A DNA stretch of 64,000 nucleotides from Chionis minor (GCA_013398295.1 VZSF01003278.1:91722-155721); one strand, 5' to 3'. Counted from the first letter of the stretch, positions 26,842 through 40,295 are shown. Made by a program: numbers and translations. The notes: generated from the letters alone by a model not told the origin.

Positions 26842-27505
26842 NTTTCCTTTCCTTTCCTTTCCTTTCCTTTCCTTTCCTTTCCTTTCCTTTCCTTTCCTTT
26901 CCTTTCCTTTCCTTTCCTTTCCTTTCCTTTCCTTTCCTTTCCTTTCCTTTCCTTTCCTTTCCTTTCCTTTCCTTTCCTTTCCTTTCCTTTCCTTTCCTTT
27001 CCTTTCCTTTCCTTTCCTTTCCTTTCCTTTCCTTTCCTTTCCTTTCCTTTCCTTTCCTTTCCTTTCCTTTCCTTTCCTTTCCTTTCCTTTCCTTTCCTTT
27101 CCTTTCCTTTCCTTTCCTTTCCTTTCCTTTCCTTTCCTTTCCTTTCCTTTCCTTTCCTTTCCTTTCCTTTCCTTTCCTTTCCTTTCCTTTCCTTTCCTTT
27201 CCTTTCCTTTCCTTTCCTTTCCTTTCCTTTCCTTTCCTTTCCTTTCCTTTCCTTTCCTTTCCTTTCCTTTCCTTTCCTTTCCTTTCCTTTCCTTTCCTTT
27301 CCTTTCCTTTCCTTTCCTTTCCTTTCCTTTCCTTTCCTTTCCTTTCCTTTCCTTTCCTTTCCTTTCCTTTCCTTTCCTTTCCTTTCCTTTCCTTTCCTTT
27401 CCTTTCCTTTCCTTTCCTTTCCTTTCCTTTCCTTTCCTTTCCTTTCCTTTCCTTTCCTTTCCTTTCCTTTCCTTTCCTTTCCTTTCCTTTCCTTTCCTTC
27501 TTTCC
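26842..27505. repeat. TTTCC/GGAAA pentanucleotide array
   Basis: After a single N at 26842, the motif CCTTT repeats without visible interruption from 26843 to 27499 (657 bp, about 131 units). The first break is a C for T at 27500. One strand is pure pyrimidine, the other pure purine (AAAGG). All six frames give long repetitive peptides that are not genes. Perfect identity over this length means recent expansion, array homogenisation, or an assembly that filled or collapsed the locus. Confidence 0.98.
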
Positions 27506-30500
27506 ATCTTGGAGGTGTGTGGTACATGAACCTTTTTTGCTGAGGCTTATGAAAATCCTCAAACTGAAAGCACAAAGAAACTATTTTGTTCTTTCATTCC
27601 CCACCACCTTGTGCTCACCTTGAGCTGGGTCAGCCTGCTGGGAAATCCCCTGGTTACAGAGCAGAGACTCCTGGAGTCTCCACATCAGTGATCTGCCTCA
27701 ACATGACTTGTCTATGAGGTTTTTTTAATTAATTCAATTCTCTCTTTTATGTGCCTGCTTCTCACAACATTTTGCCTCCTTCTTAAATGTGCCTCATGAA
27801 TGAAAAGGGAAATTGGTTCAACAACAGTTACAATGATGTCCCACTTGTGCGATTTATTTGTACTATGTGTAGTGGTGTTTTGAGTAGTTGTAGAGATACT
27901 CAAAACGTTTTTAATTCCCCTAGTTGGGTGTGGAAAGTGCGAGGCTGCCATGAGTAGGGAGAAAATTCAACATTAGAATTTAAACAGTTGCATGTGCCTC
28001 TCTCGGTACTTTGGGATGGGAGGAATGGAAATCCGCAAGCATTTGCATTGCAAAACACATTTGGAAATTGGTTGAGTTTACCCAGCTGAAGAAAGTGTCA
28101 ATTCTTAACGTCTGATAACATCCTGGAACCCTGCAGGGACTGTAACAATCAGGATTTTCTTTGCGATTGTGAGATGCACCTCTATTTTTTTCAGCAACAC
28201 TGAGGGACTGTGATTCAGTTCCTGTGCAGCAGCAAGGCCAGGATACTGTGCTGCCAATTTCTATCCCTCTTTCTCTCTAATCCCATGTTTCCACAGAAAG
28301 GATACTCAGTCCCATGGCGTTTTGTGAGCCACGGGTTGTTCCCACAGGGGCATCACTTGGGTGGCAGTGCACAAACAACACTTCAGTATTTTAAAGCACT
28401 GTACTACAGATAATGCAATTCAGGCGGCTACACTGGAGTCATAAAGAAGGCATAAATTCCTCTTCCACAAAATATCTCCATTTTTACAGAAGGATCTCTT
28501 AGCTGTGGATTGCTCCTATACCTGTGACATTACCTTGAGATGTTTTGTAAAACAGAATGGGATGGAGTGTGGATCAGGCTGAGAGAAAGTAAAAGACAGA
28601 GGAAGGGAAGGTTTGTACTTTCATAAAGTGTTTGTCTGTCTTAAGGAAGGGGGCTGAATTATCACTGCTAATGTATTTCCTTTACTGGCAGCCCTTAAAT
28701 GTAGACAAAGCTTTGGCTTCAAAGTGCGAACTCAAGGCCTTTCTTTCTGCATCTTCTACCTCATTTTATTGTACCTTTTATTTAGAAGCTCTAGATATGG
28801 CACATTCTCTCATAAATATGATGTCTGTCATTTAAAAGCCATTTTTTAATTTTTAAAAAATTGAAATATGGCTTACCAACTGAATCTTCTAATTTTGTCT
28901 GGACAGGCAATGCTGTTGTAGGAGCTGCCTTTGTAATCTGGTATAGTGTGGAAACTGAAATATTGGTTCCAGATCATATCAGCACTGCCAGATTTTCTTC
29001 AGACTGCTATCATAACTGTTGCACTAACTAGCAAAAAAAAAAAAAAAAAGGTGTAATATAACCTGATTGCATAATAATTCTTTTGAAGAGGAATATACCA
29101 AAAGGGATTTAATAATATGTGAAATCAAGAACTATATGAAATAGCCATAGTGAAATCACATGAAACTGTAGCATTGCCCAAAATATTGCTGTTAGGTCAA
29201 AGCATGAGCTGAATTTATCTGCCACGGAAACAGTCTCAAATGAACTTTGATATTCTAGTTGTTTGAACTGTAAACTCAGTGAAACTGAAGAGAGAGGAGA
29301 GACAGACATGCTCACACCCTTTTCTGCTCACATGATAGGATATGAAATGACCTCCTGGATTTTGGGACTGAGTCTAAGGGAAAAAAAAATTAAAATCTAC
29401 TTGTAACCATAAATCATAGGATTAACCCCAAATTAAATGCTGTAAAGCTACAAAATCAATATGGATGCAAACCAGAAGACTCAAACTGATTACATTAAGG
29501 TAATTTATTTAGGGTGACTTCTTTTCTTTAGTGTTACTTCTATACAAAATCTGCTGATTTTATATTCCTTATAAACACAGAGATGTCATCTTAATGGATA
29601 TATTATTTTATTAAGGAATATTGCTTTTTTTTCTCATTTTAATAGGAAAGCTTGTTCATCAAGCATATTTTTATTGTGCAGGGTGCAGAATATTTGACTT
29701 ATAGGCATTTCTGTATGTGTGATATTTAAGTTTAGTTTAGTTACGAAACGTAATAACCACTCTCAGTATAGGAACTTGACATTTCACACTGGATATCCCA
29801 CTGCTCCTAAATGAAAATTATTATGTGTAATTAAGCTAGCAAATAAAAACGTGGTTTTTCTTTCTCTGATGTATGCTATAGCAGGGTGAAAGTCTTAAGT
29901 TTCCCAAAGACAAATATTGGTACAAAAGATCAAAACCACCACTGCTAAATACAGGATTTATGATGCCGTTGATAAACGAAGTGTACACCAAAAGGATTAG
30001 CAAAAATAATTAAAAAAGAAATCCCCTTCCCTCAGCTCAAAGTGGAAGGAAGAGGGAATGGCTTCAAAAGAAAGCTTTAACGTACCATTAAGGATTCTAA
30101 TTGCTACATCACATCACAAAGGTAAATACCTCATTAAAAATTCTTTTAAAAATTCATTTCTATACTATAAAAAAATACACTTATAGCAATTATATAGAAA
30201 GTTATGATCCTGGTAGTCTTTGGTGAATCACTTAGGCTTAACCTGGATGTTAGTGTAATATAAAATATAATAATAACAATTAATACAGGTTCTTTTTCAG
30301 GCATAAACCCTCAAATTATTGTAAATACAGTTGTATTATTTACTGATTTTTTTTTTCTCACTAACACTCATTCTGCAGTGATTATGAGTGCCTTGATATT
30401 TTACAGACAATGCAGTACAATTTGGTTTATTGAACTGAGTAATATTGATGGTTGCATGATTCTTCCACATGTAAATGAATCGGTGAATGTAAAGACTTTG

Positions 30501-30573
30501 TAGATCTTGTGAGAAGGCTAGAGTTTTTCATGCTAAACTCCTCTTTCGTGGGTGAATGGCCATGGACAGCGTA
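27506..30573. other. unique non-coding DNA, no gene seen
   Basis: AT-rich. An A17 tract lies at 29033-29049. The short frames at 27712-27951, 28210-28413 and 28632-28835 have no recognisable features. Nothing is assigned. Confidence 0.5.
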
Positions 30574-31030
30574 GCATGACAGAGTAATTCAAGTTGTAAG
30601 AGACCTCTGGAGGCCACCAGGTGCAATCCCCTGCTCAAAGCAGGGTCAGGTAGCAGGTTGCTCAGGGTGGTGTGGAGCTGGGTTTTGATTGTCTTCAGGC
30701 ACAAAAACTCCACAGACTCTCTCCTGTCCCTAACCCTAACCCTAGTTGGACTTTGCCCCATTCCACCCTGTATTTGTTACTTCTCCTCCTGCTCTGTGTC
30801 TGAGAAAAGACTGCATCTCCCCTGCACCCTACCTATCAGTAGCTACAGGCAGCCTTCTCTTCTCCATGCTGAATAAAAACAGTTCACTCAGCCTTTTTGC
30901 ATATGTCATGTTTTCCAGACTCCTGACTATCTTGGCCCTCAGCTGGATTTGCCTCTGTACGTCACTGTCTCTTTTATACTAGGGAGCCCAAAACTTGATA
31001 TTTGTCAAGACTCCACAAGTGCAGATCTCT
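30574..31030 (-). mobile_element. old, degraded CR1 fragment
   Basis: Blocks in CR1 3'-region order on the reverse strand: ACAGAGTAATTCAAGTTG, AGAGACCTCTGGAGGCCACC, CCCTGCTCAAAGCAGGGTCA, GGTTGCTCAGGG, CCTTCTCTTCTCCATGCTGA, ACTCAGCCTTTTTGC, GGGAGCCCAAAACTTG. It belongs to a different, older subfamily than the copies at 9.8 and 61.5 kb (the GACCTCTGGAG / TGCTCAAAGCAGGG type) and is far more diverged. An internal segment of about 60 bp, normally present after the CCACA...CTCTC block, is replaced by unrelated sequence with a CCCTAA patch. No usable reading frame remains. Confidence 0.85.
30728..30745. repeat. short telomere-like CCCTAA patch
   Basis: CCCTAA, CCCTAA, CCCTAG: two perfect vertebrate telomere units and one with a changed last base, embedded in the old CR1. 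Too short to be a classical interstitial telomeric array. Confidence 0.85.
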
Positions 31031-33199
31031 GTTGCAGAAAGAGTTAAATGTGAATTCCAACAGCAGTTTAAAAATCTGTTTTAATATATGCTAATAATTA
31101 TTACATTTCTATTTAATCACGTAAATGTGCCATACAGGATCCTTTTCTATCTACTGAACGAGAGAACCCACAGTGCTCACTGGTCATTGGAGTCCTCAGA
31201 CAAACATGCCTGTCCTTGTGAAGTTTGTTAAGCCATGGACATTGCAACAGATGGAGGAAGGAAGCAATTCCCTAGCTCACTATGATCTCATTTCAAAGAT
31301 GAATATTTGTACAATGACAGAACTACGACAAAGCAATAATGTAAAAATTATCATAGTAGTTCGATAAAGCCCACCTTGACAAGTCTCTAAAATTGTCTCT
31401 AAAATTGACTAATAGTGTCTACGGAGGAAAAGAGAACAGAAAAAACCCAGGGTGTATCTTCCACCATAATTTTATCCTGATACACAAAAAGGGGGAAATA
31501 TTGCATTAACTCCTTGTAAATCTATTGAAATAATTTGTCTAAGAAAAAAGGTTTCTTTATACTTAGAGGCAATTGGAACTCTACTGAAGATCTTTCAGTA
31601 GATTTTTCTGGCAATTTGTCTCCATAATTCTTCATCAGGAGATGACAATTCTTCTAGAATGAAAAATGTTACAAAACCACACCTTTTTCAACTTTTTTTT
31701 TTTTTTTAATCTGAGCCTGGACTTTTGGAGAAAACTAGGATGGCATAGATCCTCTCTAGTTTACACAAACGAGGTATATTTAACTAAGAATGTGATCCAT
31801 ATACCTTAACTTTCAGCTAAGGTAGCTGTTAAATGTCAGTCTGGGCTGCTTACCCTAGAAACTAGAAGGACGTTCATTTTATCCTAAAATTGATGTACAG
31901 CATCAGTCAGACAAATTGACATGTGTCTACTTTTCTCCATTGATTGTATAAGCAACCTAAGGTCACTAGATCAGACTCACAAGTTCAATTTTTAGATGTC
32001 TAAAATTAACAAGGGCAAATATCAGTATAAGTGTCCCAAATTCCAGTCACTACTGCAGAGTACGTGATTCTTTCCACCAAAAAGCCTTTGGGAGATCTGC
32101 ATTTCTAATGAAAAAGAAAATATACTGAAAATGGTTCTGTCTAGCACTACAAAAAATATTTTTTGACTCTCAGAGTGTGGGGGGAAAAAAAAAGTTATTT
32201 TTATATTAATTTGTCACACACTTAGGCTTTTGGCCAGTAAATTTAGCAGAGCATCTAAATTTTAATAATACAGAAGCACTGAGACACTAAGATCACCTTG
32301 TTCTCTATATTAATAACACAATGTTATGAAAATAGAGTTCCTTTCTTTTTCTGCATTAGCTCGTTATCATATTAGCTTACTGACTATAAGACAGTACTAG
32401 TAAAACAAGATTTCATCATTTACAATAACTTTTTACTCTATGAATATGACACAGTGCTAGTAAAATGTAATGAAAAATTGTGAGGATAATACATTCCACA
32501 TTCCTAATGTCAAGATAAAATCTCTGCAATATCTTTTAAAAATGGAGCTCTTAGAAGATGTAGAGGAAGAATATTTTACTATATCTGCTGCTCTGTCCTG
32601 TGGAGTAAAGTGACATCACTAAAGCAAGTGTTCAACATTGACACGTGAAGCATCAGTCTGAAGGCTGATTGTTTCTTTTGCATGCAGCCACCATAACTTG
32701 TTAGGGAAATGTTTTAGCTAAACATGAGTGCAGCAGATGTTGTTACTGAAGATCAGCAGATATAGTAAATTAATGCCAGATGCCTACCTTGTGGCATATA
32801 ATTCAATCAATTTATTTAAACTATTGTAAAAAATAGGTATGCATTTTTTTCCTGACAATTTTAAATCCTCAGTTTCTTATTAACTGTTTACTCTGATTTA
32901 AAAAGAAAAACCAGTGATGGAAACAGCGAGCAAAGAACATGCATGCAAAAATTAAAATATGTTTTGGATTTGAAAGCTCCCAGGAGAATCTCAGGTTACT
33001 GGCACTATCCGTTATGTCTTTTAAAAGTAGGTGAGAAGCACCATTTACAGCAAAGGCTCACGTTACACTCCCAGACACTGCTGTCCAGCTACAGGCTTAG
33101 AAATGTGTGTCAGGAATAAGAAATTACTCCATGTATGTGTACAGTAATTTCCACAGTAAAGGCCTTTGGAGTCTATCCTATGCTAGAATTTGGAGCACA
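31031..33199. other. unique non-coding DNA, no gene seen
   Basis: AT-rich. A T15 run lies at 31693-31707, and a 12-bp tandem repeat (TCTCTAAAATTG) near 31384-31407. No repeat family or exon is recognised. Confidence 0.5.
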
Positions 33200-33346
33200 C
33201 AGTGATGTAGATAAGTATTGTACTGACTTTATAGGTGGTGGAACTTAAGTACAGAAAGTCCAAGTGGCTTTGCAGAAACCCATTCAGAAAGTCAAAAGCA
33301 AACCAGGAACAGAGCCTTTGTTTTCTGGCGCTCAACCCCATGCTTT
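33200..33346 (-). repeat. MIR-like core SINE fragment
   Basis: On the plus strand the order GGTGGAACTTAAGTACAGAA, GTCCAAGTGGCTTTGC, AACCAGGAACAGAGCC, then TTCTGGCGCTCAACCCCATG parallels the reverse complement of MIR: the GAGGAAACTGAGGCACAGAG, GTTAAGTGACTTGCCC and GGCAGAGC blocks, then a CTGACTCC / CCCATGCT block. The divergence is large, but block order and spacing fit. Confidence 0.55.
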
Positions 33347-36300
33347 AAATGGAAAATGTTCTGCCCTGTGATGACATCTTCAGTCCAGCATTGTCCAAGG
33401 CATGGACTGATGACCTCATAGGACTTTTCCATCACCAGCATCTGCGCTTCCACAATTAGTCACGGCAAATCTGTTGACACTGTGATTAGTGATGGCTGCC
33501 TCAGAGTTTTAGGTGTGGTTTTGTTAAATGTCTAAAGCTAAAGTTAGATGTGGAAAAGCTGACCTATACAAACTGACCTATACATCTCCCAAGCAGCATT
33601 GCTCACAACAGTGCATATTTCTAATGTTTCTATGAGCATGACTTCCACCTTCCCTCGTATTCAAGGTTCCGTCATGTCCTTTGAGTAAATACTCCACCAC
33701 TTAGTAATTCCCCCTCTCGTTAAGCATTCCCAATAGTCAATCGAAACTTTCCCGACCTGTGTTTTTATCTCCTTATTCCCAGGTTTTGTGTGAAACCTAC
33801 ATGCCTTGTCTATCGAGAGGTACTTTGTTCTTGTCATAAATCCTGACCCCAGGTGAGTCACTAGTGAGTTGCCATTAAAGGATTCCACATTTCTCCCTTC
33901 TGTTAAAAAAAAAACCAAAACAGCCAAACAAAAAAACCTCTTCCTTGCCTGAGAGGACCAAGGGAAGGCAGGGTTGGCTGTTGGGAAGGACAGTTCTCAC
34001 CTGCTCTCTCTGACCCATGCATGCAGTCCTCTGAGACCTCAGACATGGAACCAGCATCTCCATCGCTGCCAGGGTCATCAGCAGTGTGCTGTGCTCAGCA
34101 GAACTGAAGCCGTCAGAATATGCCAACTGATGTAGTAGATTATTGTCCATTACCTTCCTCTTTCACCAAATGCATCCCAGTGCTATTTCTGTTTTGAATC
34201 CAAAGGTTTAGATGCAGGATAGTGACAATTAGGAGCAATCCAGGGAAATACACGGACCTGCAGTGAAGTAATCTTCTCCAGTAACCTTTGTCATGAGGCA
34301 ATAAATCTGTATCACTTAGTAGGTTACTCCAAAGGAAAACAAAGCAAACCAAAACAACCTGCTTACATTTTTCTTCTGCTTGAGGGACAATGAAGTTATT
34401 TTTAGTACATGACTGTTTCAATAATTGCAGTTGCTACTGTGAATGACATCAAGCTAGAAAGAGGAAACTTTTCATACACTTTCGTATAGGGAAAGCAAAT
34501 AATAGAAATAAGCATTTTCCTGAGAGTCAGAGCCTTCTTTCTGAGAAGACTGGCCTTTATTGAATAAAGAAATATGTCTTTCACTTGTGAAGTGTAGCGT
34601 TTACTCAGACTAAGGCTTTTTTTATGTTTTTAGGGAGTTTTTTTTTTCACAGCACTCTCAGTCAATCGGTTCAGCTAGTGCAGCACCTGCAACATTTTAC
34701 ACTGTAAGCAGGCTCTGTTGTGTGTCCATTGCCACAACTAAGATACTGGAGATCGCCTCTACATGGCACAGAAAGCAGATTCCTGTTCGTGTGCTGCAAA
34801 AGAACGGTGATTTCACTGAATTCGTGACTTTGATGCCCTAAAGGGTACAGGACCAAAGAAATGTCCATTGCTGTGTAGATGATGGCTCTCATAGTTGGAC
34901 ATTTAGTACCAGTGTACATTAAGTACCTGCTTAAAAGTTTGGTAGTTAGCAGCTGAGTTGTCACTTTGTCATGCCAGCTGACCTACTGAAAAGGCTCGGA
35001 TTTATATCTTACAGGAGAAATGGGGTGGAGAGATGATGAATTTAAGCTGGCACATATACAGAAAGCAGCTGAGCTATGCGACGTTCAGAGTCTTTTTAAA
35101 AAGCACCTTAGAAGCAGCCTGAGCACAAAACAGAGCCCAAAGATTTTCCGAGACCAAACTGGCTGTCTTGTTTTGAAAGTGTGTCCTTGAAGGGCGGGAG
35201 CAGATCCTGAACGTTTCAATGAGGTCACTTGCCTCTCAGGAACAAAAGGGCAAGCCGCCTTTGTGACTGAATTAGGTTTAGTCTGGGAAAGCAGCTTGGG
35301 CTAATCACAAGGCTCCCAATGTGCACAACTGCTGCATCTGCAACATTGCTTTTACTCATTTAACTTCAGGAGTCTGTAACGGCATCTGCAACCCAAAGCA
35401 AACAGCTACTGTTCAGATCAAAGTTTTCTTTCGGTTTCAGGCTGAGTAGCCTTGACTGCTGACTGTGGGCACTGTCAAATTTAGTGCTCAGCATGTCTGA
35501 TCACTTGATATGATTATCTAATTCCAGAAATGCTGTTAACCCACAGAAGAAATCTTTTGCACTAGAGAAAAAGGGGTGATTATTGCTTTCAAGTTCTGTG
35601 GTCTTTCTCCTTATTTGCTGTCTCAGGCAAGTTTTTTTTTTCTTGGTAGGTCAGAGAGATACTGGTGTGGGGCCTTGCACTGCATATTTATATATGTGGA
35701 CATGTTCTTCCAGAATGCATCCATTTTGCCAATTGTAGCAGCTTGAGTAAGATTTTCAGAAGTTTTCACTTTGCTAATGAGATCAAGTTTCAATGAGGTA
35801 AAAAGAAATCCATCTTTTATTCTTTTTGTAACTTTGTCAGCTTCTAGTTGAATACTAAATACACAGGAAATCCAGAACATATAAAATGTACGCAGCAGTA
35901 ATTTTTTCAGTTTCAGTGCTCATGCTTACAAACATCGAATAATCATATGATTCCTATTATTAATGTGGCCCATGACATTTAAATGATTTGTGAACTGTGA
36001 GCAAGCTTCCTACAAATATTACAATGGATTGTAAAAACACTTCTCATGGTGAATTCTATTTTATAAATTAACAAAAGGCTTTGTTTTCTGTTTTCCCAAG
36101 CTTCTAGTGGTATCTTCAACATTGTGCCTTCTCTCCTACAGTGAAAACCGTACATTATTTTAAAAGATAGTTCAGCTGTTTATTCTGAGTTGCTTTAGAA
36201 ATACTGAAGTTGTGAAGCAATATAGAAAGGGATGTAAACTATAGTATCTTGAAATGACCCAGACTGCAGCCAACTTTGTTCACATATCTACTACCTTAAC

Positions 36301-39300
36301 CTTGGATATTTTTCTGTCAAGCTTTCCAGTCTAACTTAGCCTTATCCAGGGCTGTATGTTGATGTATACAGGCTTCTTTTAGCTTGTTTATTTTTCCATT
36401 TGTAATATATACTTCAGAATAAAAATACTGTCAAACATTATTTGCCCCTACACAGTAGATTGGTCATGAAGGTCTATTCACAGGTTCCTTTGGGAAGTTG
36501 TGACCTCACAGCTAAAATTCATATTTCTATTAGTATGTCACATAAATTAAGCTAAAGCAGCTGGAAATTCATATGCCATTTCTAAAGTAAAATTTTCTTT
36601 TTGCACTCCATGAGCAGAAAGCCAATTAATCCTAAATGAACGGCAAGCAAGCCGTTTCCATCTTTGTAGTACAAAGCTGTCTGAAATTTAAAATAAATTA
36701 AGAAAGGGAAAATGACAAAGTGTCCCTTTTTCTTATTTGAAATTACTGAGTATACAGAAATACAGAAATGTATTTTTATTAACTCATTTTCCTTTTACTT
36801 TTCCTCACTTATGGTTTCAGTGTCATTGTTCTATGGGTAATCCACTACTTCTAATCATTTAAATATGAGCTGCAGTAAGAAAGTCCTTAAAAGGTAAAGT
36901 TGTCACAAAATTTTGCATTAACAGATATCTTGTGTTTCCCACAAGATATACAAACTCATATATGGAAAGGGAATACAATAAGATTTAGTGAAAGGGATGC
37001 TCCATACTGCAAAACAGGCCTGTACCAAAATATGTGGGATCAAGCTTTCTCAGGAAATCTCTGCCACTAACTGGGAAGCCAGAAAAATACCAAGGAAAAT
37101 GTCTATACATTCTCTGCATGCCAGCATTGGGCTATAGTGAAGCCTGCAAAAACTAGAGCAAACTACTTGAGATTTTAAAAAAATTAAATATGTTCAAAGC
37201 TCAGAGTAAGTGTTTGTTGACTGTTGTTTGTTTGAACAGATTGAATACCCCCACCTTCAAGTCAGAGAACTTTTTTCCCCAGAGGCAGACATCTATTGCC
37301 AGCCCAGTTGTGGCTACCTTACTCTTCATGTTTGAGGAAAGAAAATTTAGTGTTTTCAGAGAGTTTCCTATTGAATATTTTAAAGGTTTAGGAAGAACAC
37401 CACTAATGCAGAAGTAATTTAGCCCTTTTTTTTCTAATGTTTGAGAAGATCAGGAAAGGCTGTCATTTTTATTTTTTCCATGAGCCCCTGCAACTCAGAT
37501 GTATGTCCAAAGATGTATGATCAGTAGGAAAAGAAAAGCCTCCACTAATTAAATTTTATACTGAAAAATGGGTTTGTTTCCTTTCTGAAAAAAGGAATGA
37601 GAAAAAAAAAACCTGTTGAGCTTTGTACAACTTGATGGATAGATTAGCTTCAAAGGGAAGATAAAACATTACTGATAACCAACAGCAAACAGCTGCATCT
37701 GCTAGGATTTTAGATGTGACCCTAAGGTTTAAGTCCACCCAGATTTGCTGCAGTTCTTGAAGCAGTAAACTCAATAATATGTTGAAAATATATCTCTCTT
37801 AATGACAGCAGGGGAAAACATATAATTTATCTACCATTGTTACTGCCTTTTTCATGTAAAAATATATGAAGTATTTCATATATTCTGAGTTGCATTTCCT
37901 AAAATGGTGATTAGTGTTCTGATCCTAATGGATTTAAACAAGAATCAGGTACCTAATTTTGCAGGTTTATTTAGAAACTGTGGCATAGAACACCTCTTCT
38001 TGGCTTGCTGGTTGTCTGCACTTAATCTCTAGGCACATCGATAAAGTTCTTATGTGATTTGCATAGGTTCATTGCTGTCTGAGTCAGGAAATGTAATTGC
38101 AGTACTTTGAATGGAAACATGGACAAGTAGTTCTCCAGAGGGAAATTGTCCAGTTCCAGCCCTGCAAGAAAGACAAGAGAAATATCCCTTCCTTTTTTCC
38201 ACTTTTGAACTAAGTCAACAAACACAGACGTATAAATATGTCATGAAAAATGCCATCTGATTGTCATTTCCCATTTGTGTCAATTTACTTCAGTTTAGTA
38301 TCTTTCAGTCTTTCCCTTTATTCTTGCTGTGTAGTGCAATGCTCTCATCTTCTGTCTATAGATTTTTCTTCCACACATTTGCATGCTTTCTTACACACTG
38401 TCCCTTTTTTTCTCTTCTCTTTTTTGTCACGTTTTATTTCTGCACTTTGCTTCTTGTTGCATGGCCTGAGAGTTTCTCAGTTTTCAGCTGTGATCCATGA
38501 TCAGCATCAATACATTGCCTTGGACTCTTTTCCTTCCATTTGTCCCAAGTCTCAGAGTGTTTTACCCTTTTGCAATTCCCTTAATATAATTTCTACACAA
38601 AGTACTTGCATTGTTTCAGAGCTTCCTTTTCTCTTACCCCGTAGGGTATGTAAGAAGGCTCCAAGCACATCACAGAATGGATGGACTTTCACATGAGCTT
38701 GTGTGATCTCAAGCCTATAAATCTGGCAGCAGATCTAAACTCATTTTTTTCTGGGGATCAAGGTGACTTTTGGCATTATGGGCTTCAGACCACTTTTAGG
38801 GTCAGTTCTATCTATTACACAAGGCTCAGTCGCTTCTTTCAGCTGATACAGACATTGGTCTGGGTAAAGAATGCAATCAGTTGTACAAATTGACAACCTA
38901 ATATGAAGAAAAGCACTGCCAAGAGTAAAACTTTATATGCATTATCTGCAGTAGACATCAAGATCATAGAAAAGCAATAATAACTCCTTACAAGAAATTT
39001 GGGCAAGCCGTGGCAATGTCTACTGGTCCAGCACAGCTGCATTTGAAAGCTCAGAGACAGAGGATTCATGGTTTCCTGTAACATGAGGAACACTTTGCAA
39101 GCAGACTTAAAGCAGCAAATTCTAGACTTCTGTTTGTATGGAAGTTCCCTGACGGTTGAGATTGCAGAAAAGTCATCCAGGTGTTCTACTAGACAGCAGG
39201 TTTGGGAATGGCTCAAAGTAGCTATACTAAAGTGCTCAGTAATTTTCAGAAGTTACACTGAACTCTATGCAGAAGGCAAGTATGAGTCTTGTGCATCTCT

Positions 39301-40295
39301 AACACCCCTTGTAAATCTTGAGGTGGTTAATTGGGTCTTCTGCTTTCTGTAGTGTTCTGAATTTTATTCAGCATGTATACGGTTCAGAAAGACACTAAGA
39401 AAGTCCTTCTAAAAAGACACCCAAACCCTCCATTTTTTGCTTTTCAAACACGGCCAATATTATCATAGTGGTGATATTTGACTGCTCCAGTTAGGAGAGT
39501 AGTCTTTGAAGTGCCACCTAAACTGGGGTCAAAGGTAAACATAAATGAGAGAGATTACTCTGCCTGTTGAATGGAATTTACATCTGATAATTTTACTGCC
39601 ATTTCCTGTTGTGTGTACTCTATACTGAAGCTGCTGTGATATAATGCCCCATTTATAGAGAGTGTGCTTCAGAGTATGGACTCGTACCTGCAGTGCTGTG
39701 ATTTCAGTGCTGCATTCAACCTAGTCACTGGGCAAGGTGGCAGACTAATTCAAACTATCATCTTTGGGCAGTGAATATATGATTTTGAATTTGTTTCAGA
39801 ACTTTTCTTTGAATGTAATCATTACTCCACTTCTTCTTTCCCTTTGTATTTATTTCTTATCTGTTACATGGAAACGTATTTTAACCTGCTAAATTTTCCA
39901 CCGTTATTTTAATTGACTGAGTTCTTTGATTACTAGTCTACCTTGCACTTCTTTGCTAACTGCTTTTGTGGATATGGACTTGGGATAAATGAAATTTTAC
40001 CTAGTCATATGGGCTATTTCATGTTGTTGATAGAACATTTGATAAGATTATAGAGACAAATCCGGGGAAAGATGGGGAAGCCTGCAAATCAGGCGATGTG
40101 GCATACAGCTTTCAACCATTTGATCCCCAGACTGGAGCTCTAAAATCAAAGTCAGACGCTTAGGTTCCTGATAAAATTATAAGAAGAGGTAGGCATTTAA
40201 GAATCACCTTGACAATTTAAGCTGAACGAGGAGATGGTAAGTAGGAGATGCTGAACACAGACACGTCCCTGACCTTCCACCACCGCTGTGGAGCT
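33347..40295. other. unique non-coding DNA, no gene seen
   Basis: Many frames of 60-148 codons, none recognisable. The largest (38250-38696 plus) is a Ser/Leu/Phe-rich read of pyrimidine-rich DNA. The 35050-35560 and 36560-36720 stretches look like complex, non-repetitive sequence that could be conserved; this cannot be tested here. At 36622-36632 is CCAATTAATCC, followed by the small inverted repeat CGGC/GCCG at 36641-36654. Confidence 0.45.

Noticed and set aside
26668..27575. Several 243-291-codon frames on both strands
   Set aside because: They are translations of the TTTCC array (Ser-Phe-Pro-Phe-Leu or Lys-Gly-Lys-Glu-Arg repeats), open in all frames because the repeat contains no stop.
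38250..38696. 148-codon hydrophobic frame resembling a membrane protein
   Set aside because: T-rich DNA yields Leu/Phe/Ser-rich peptides that mimic membrane segments. There is no conserved motif.
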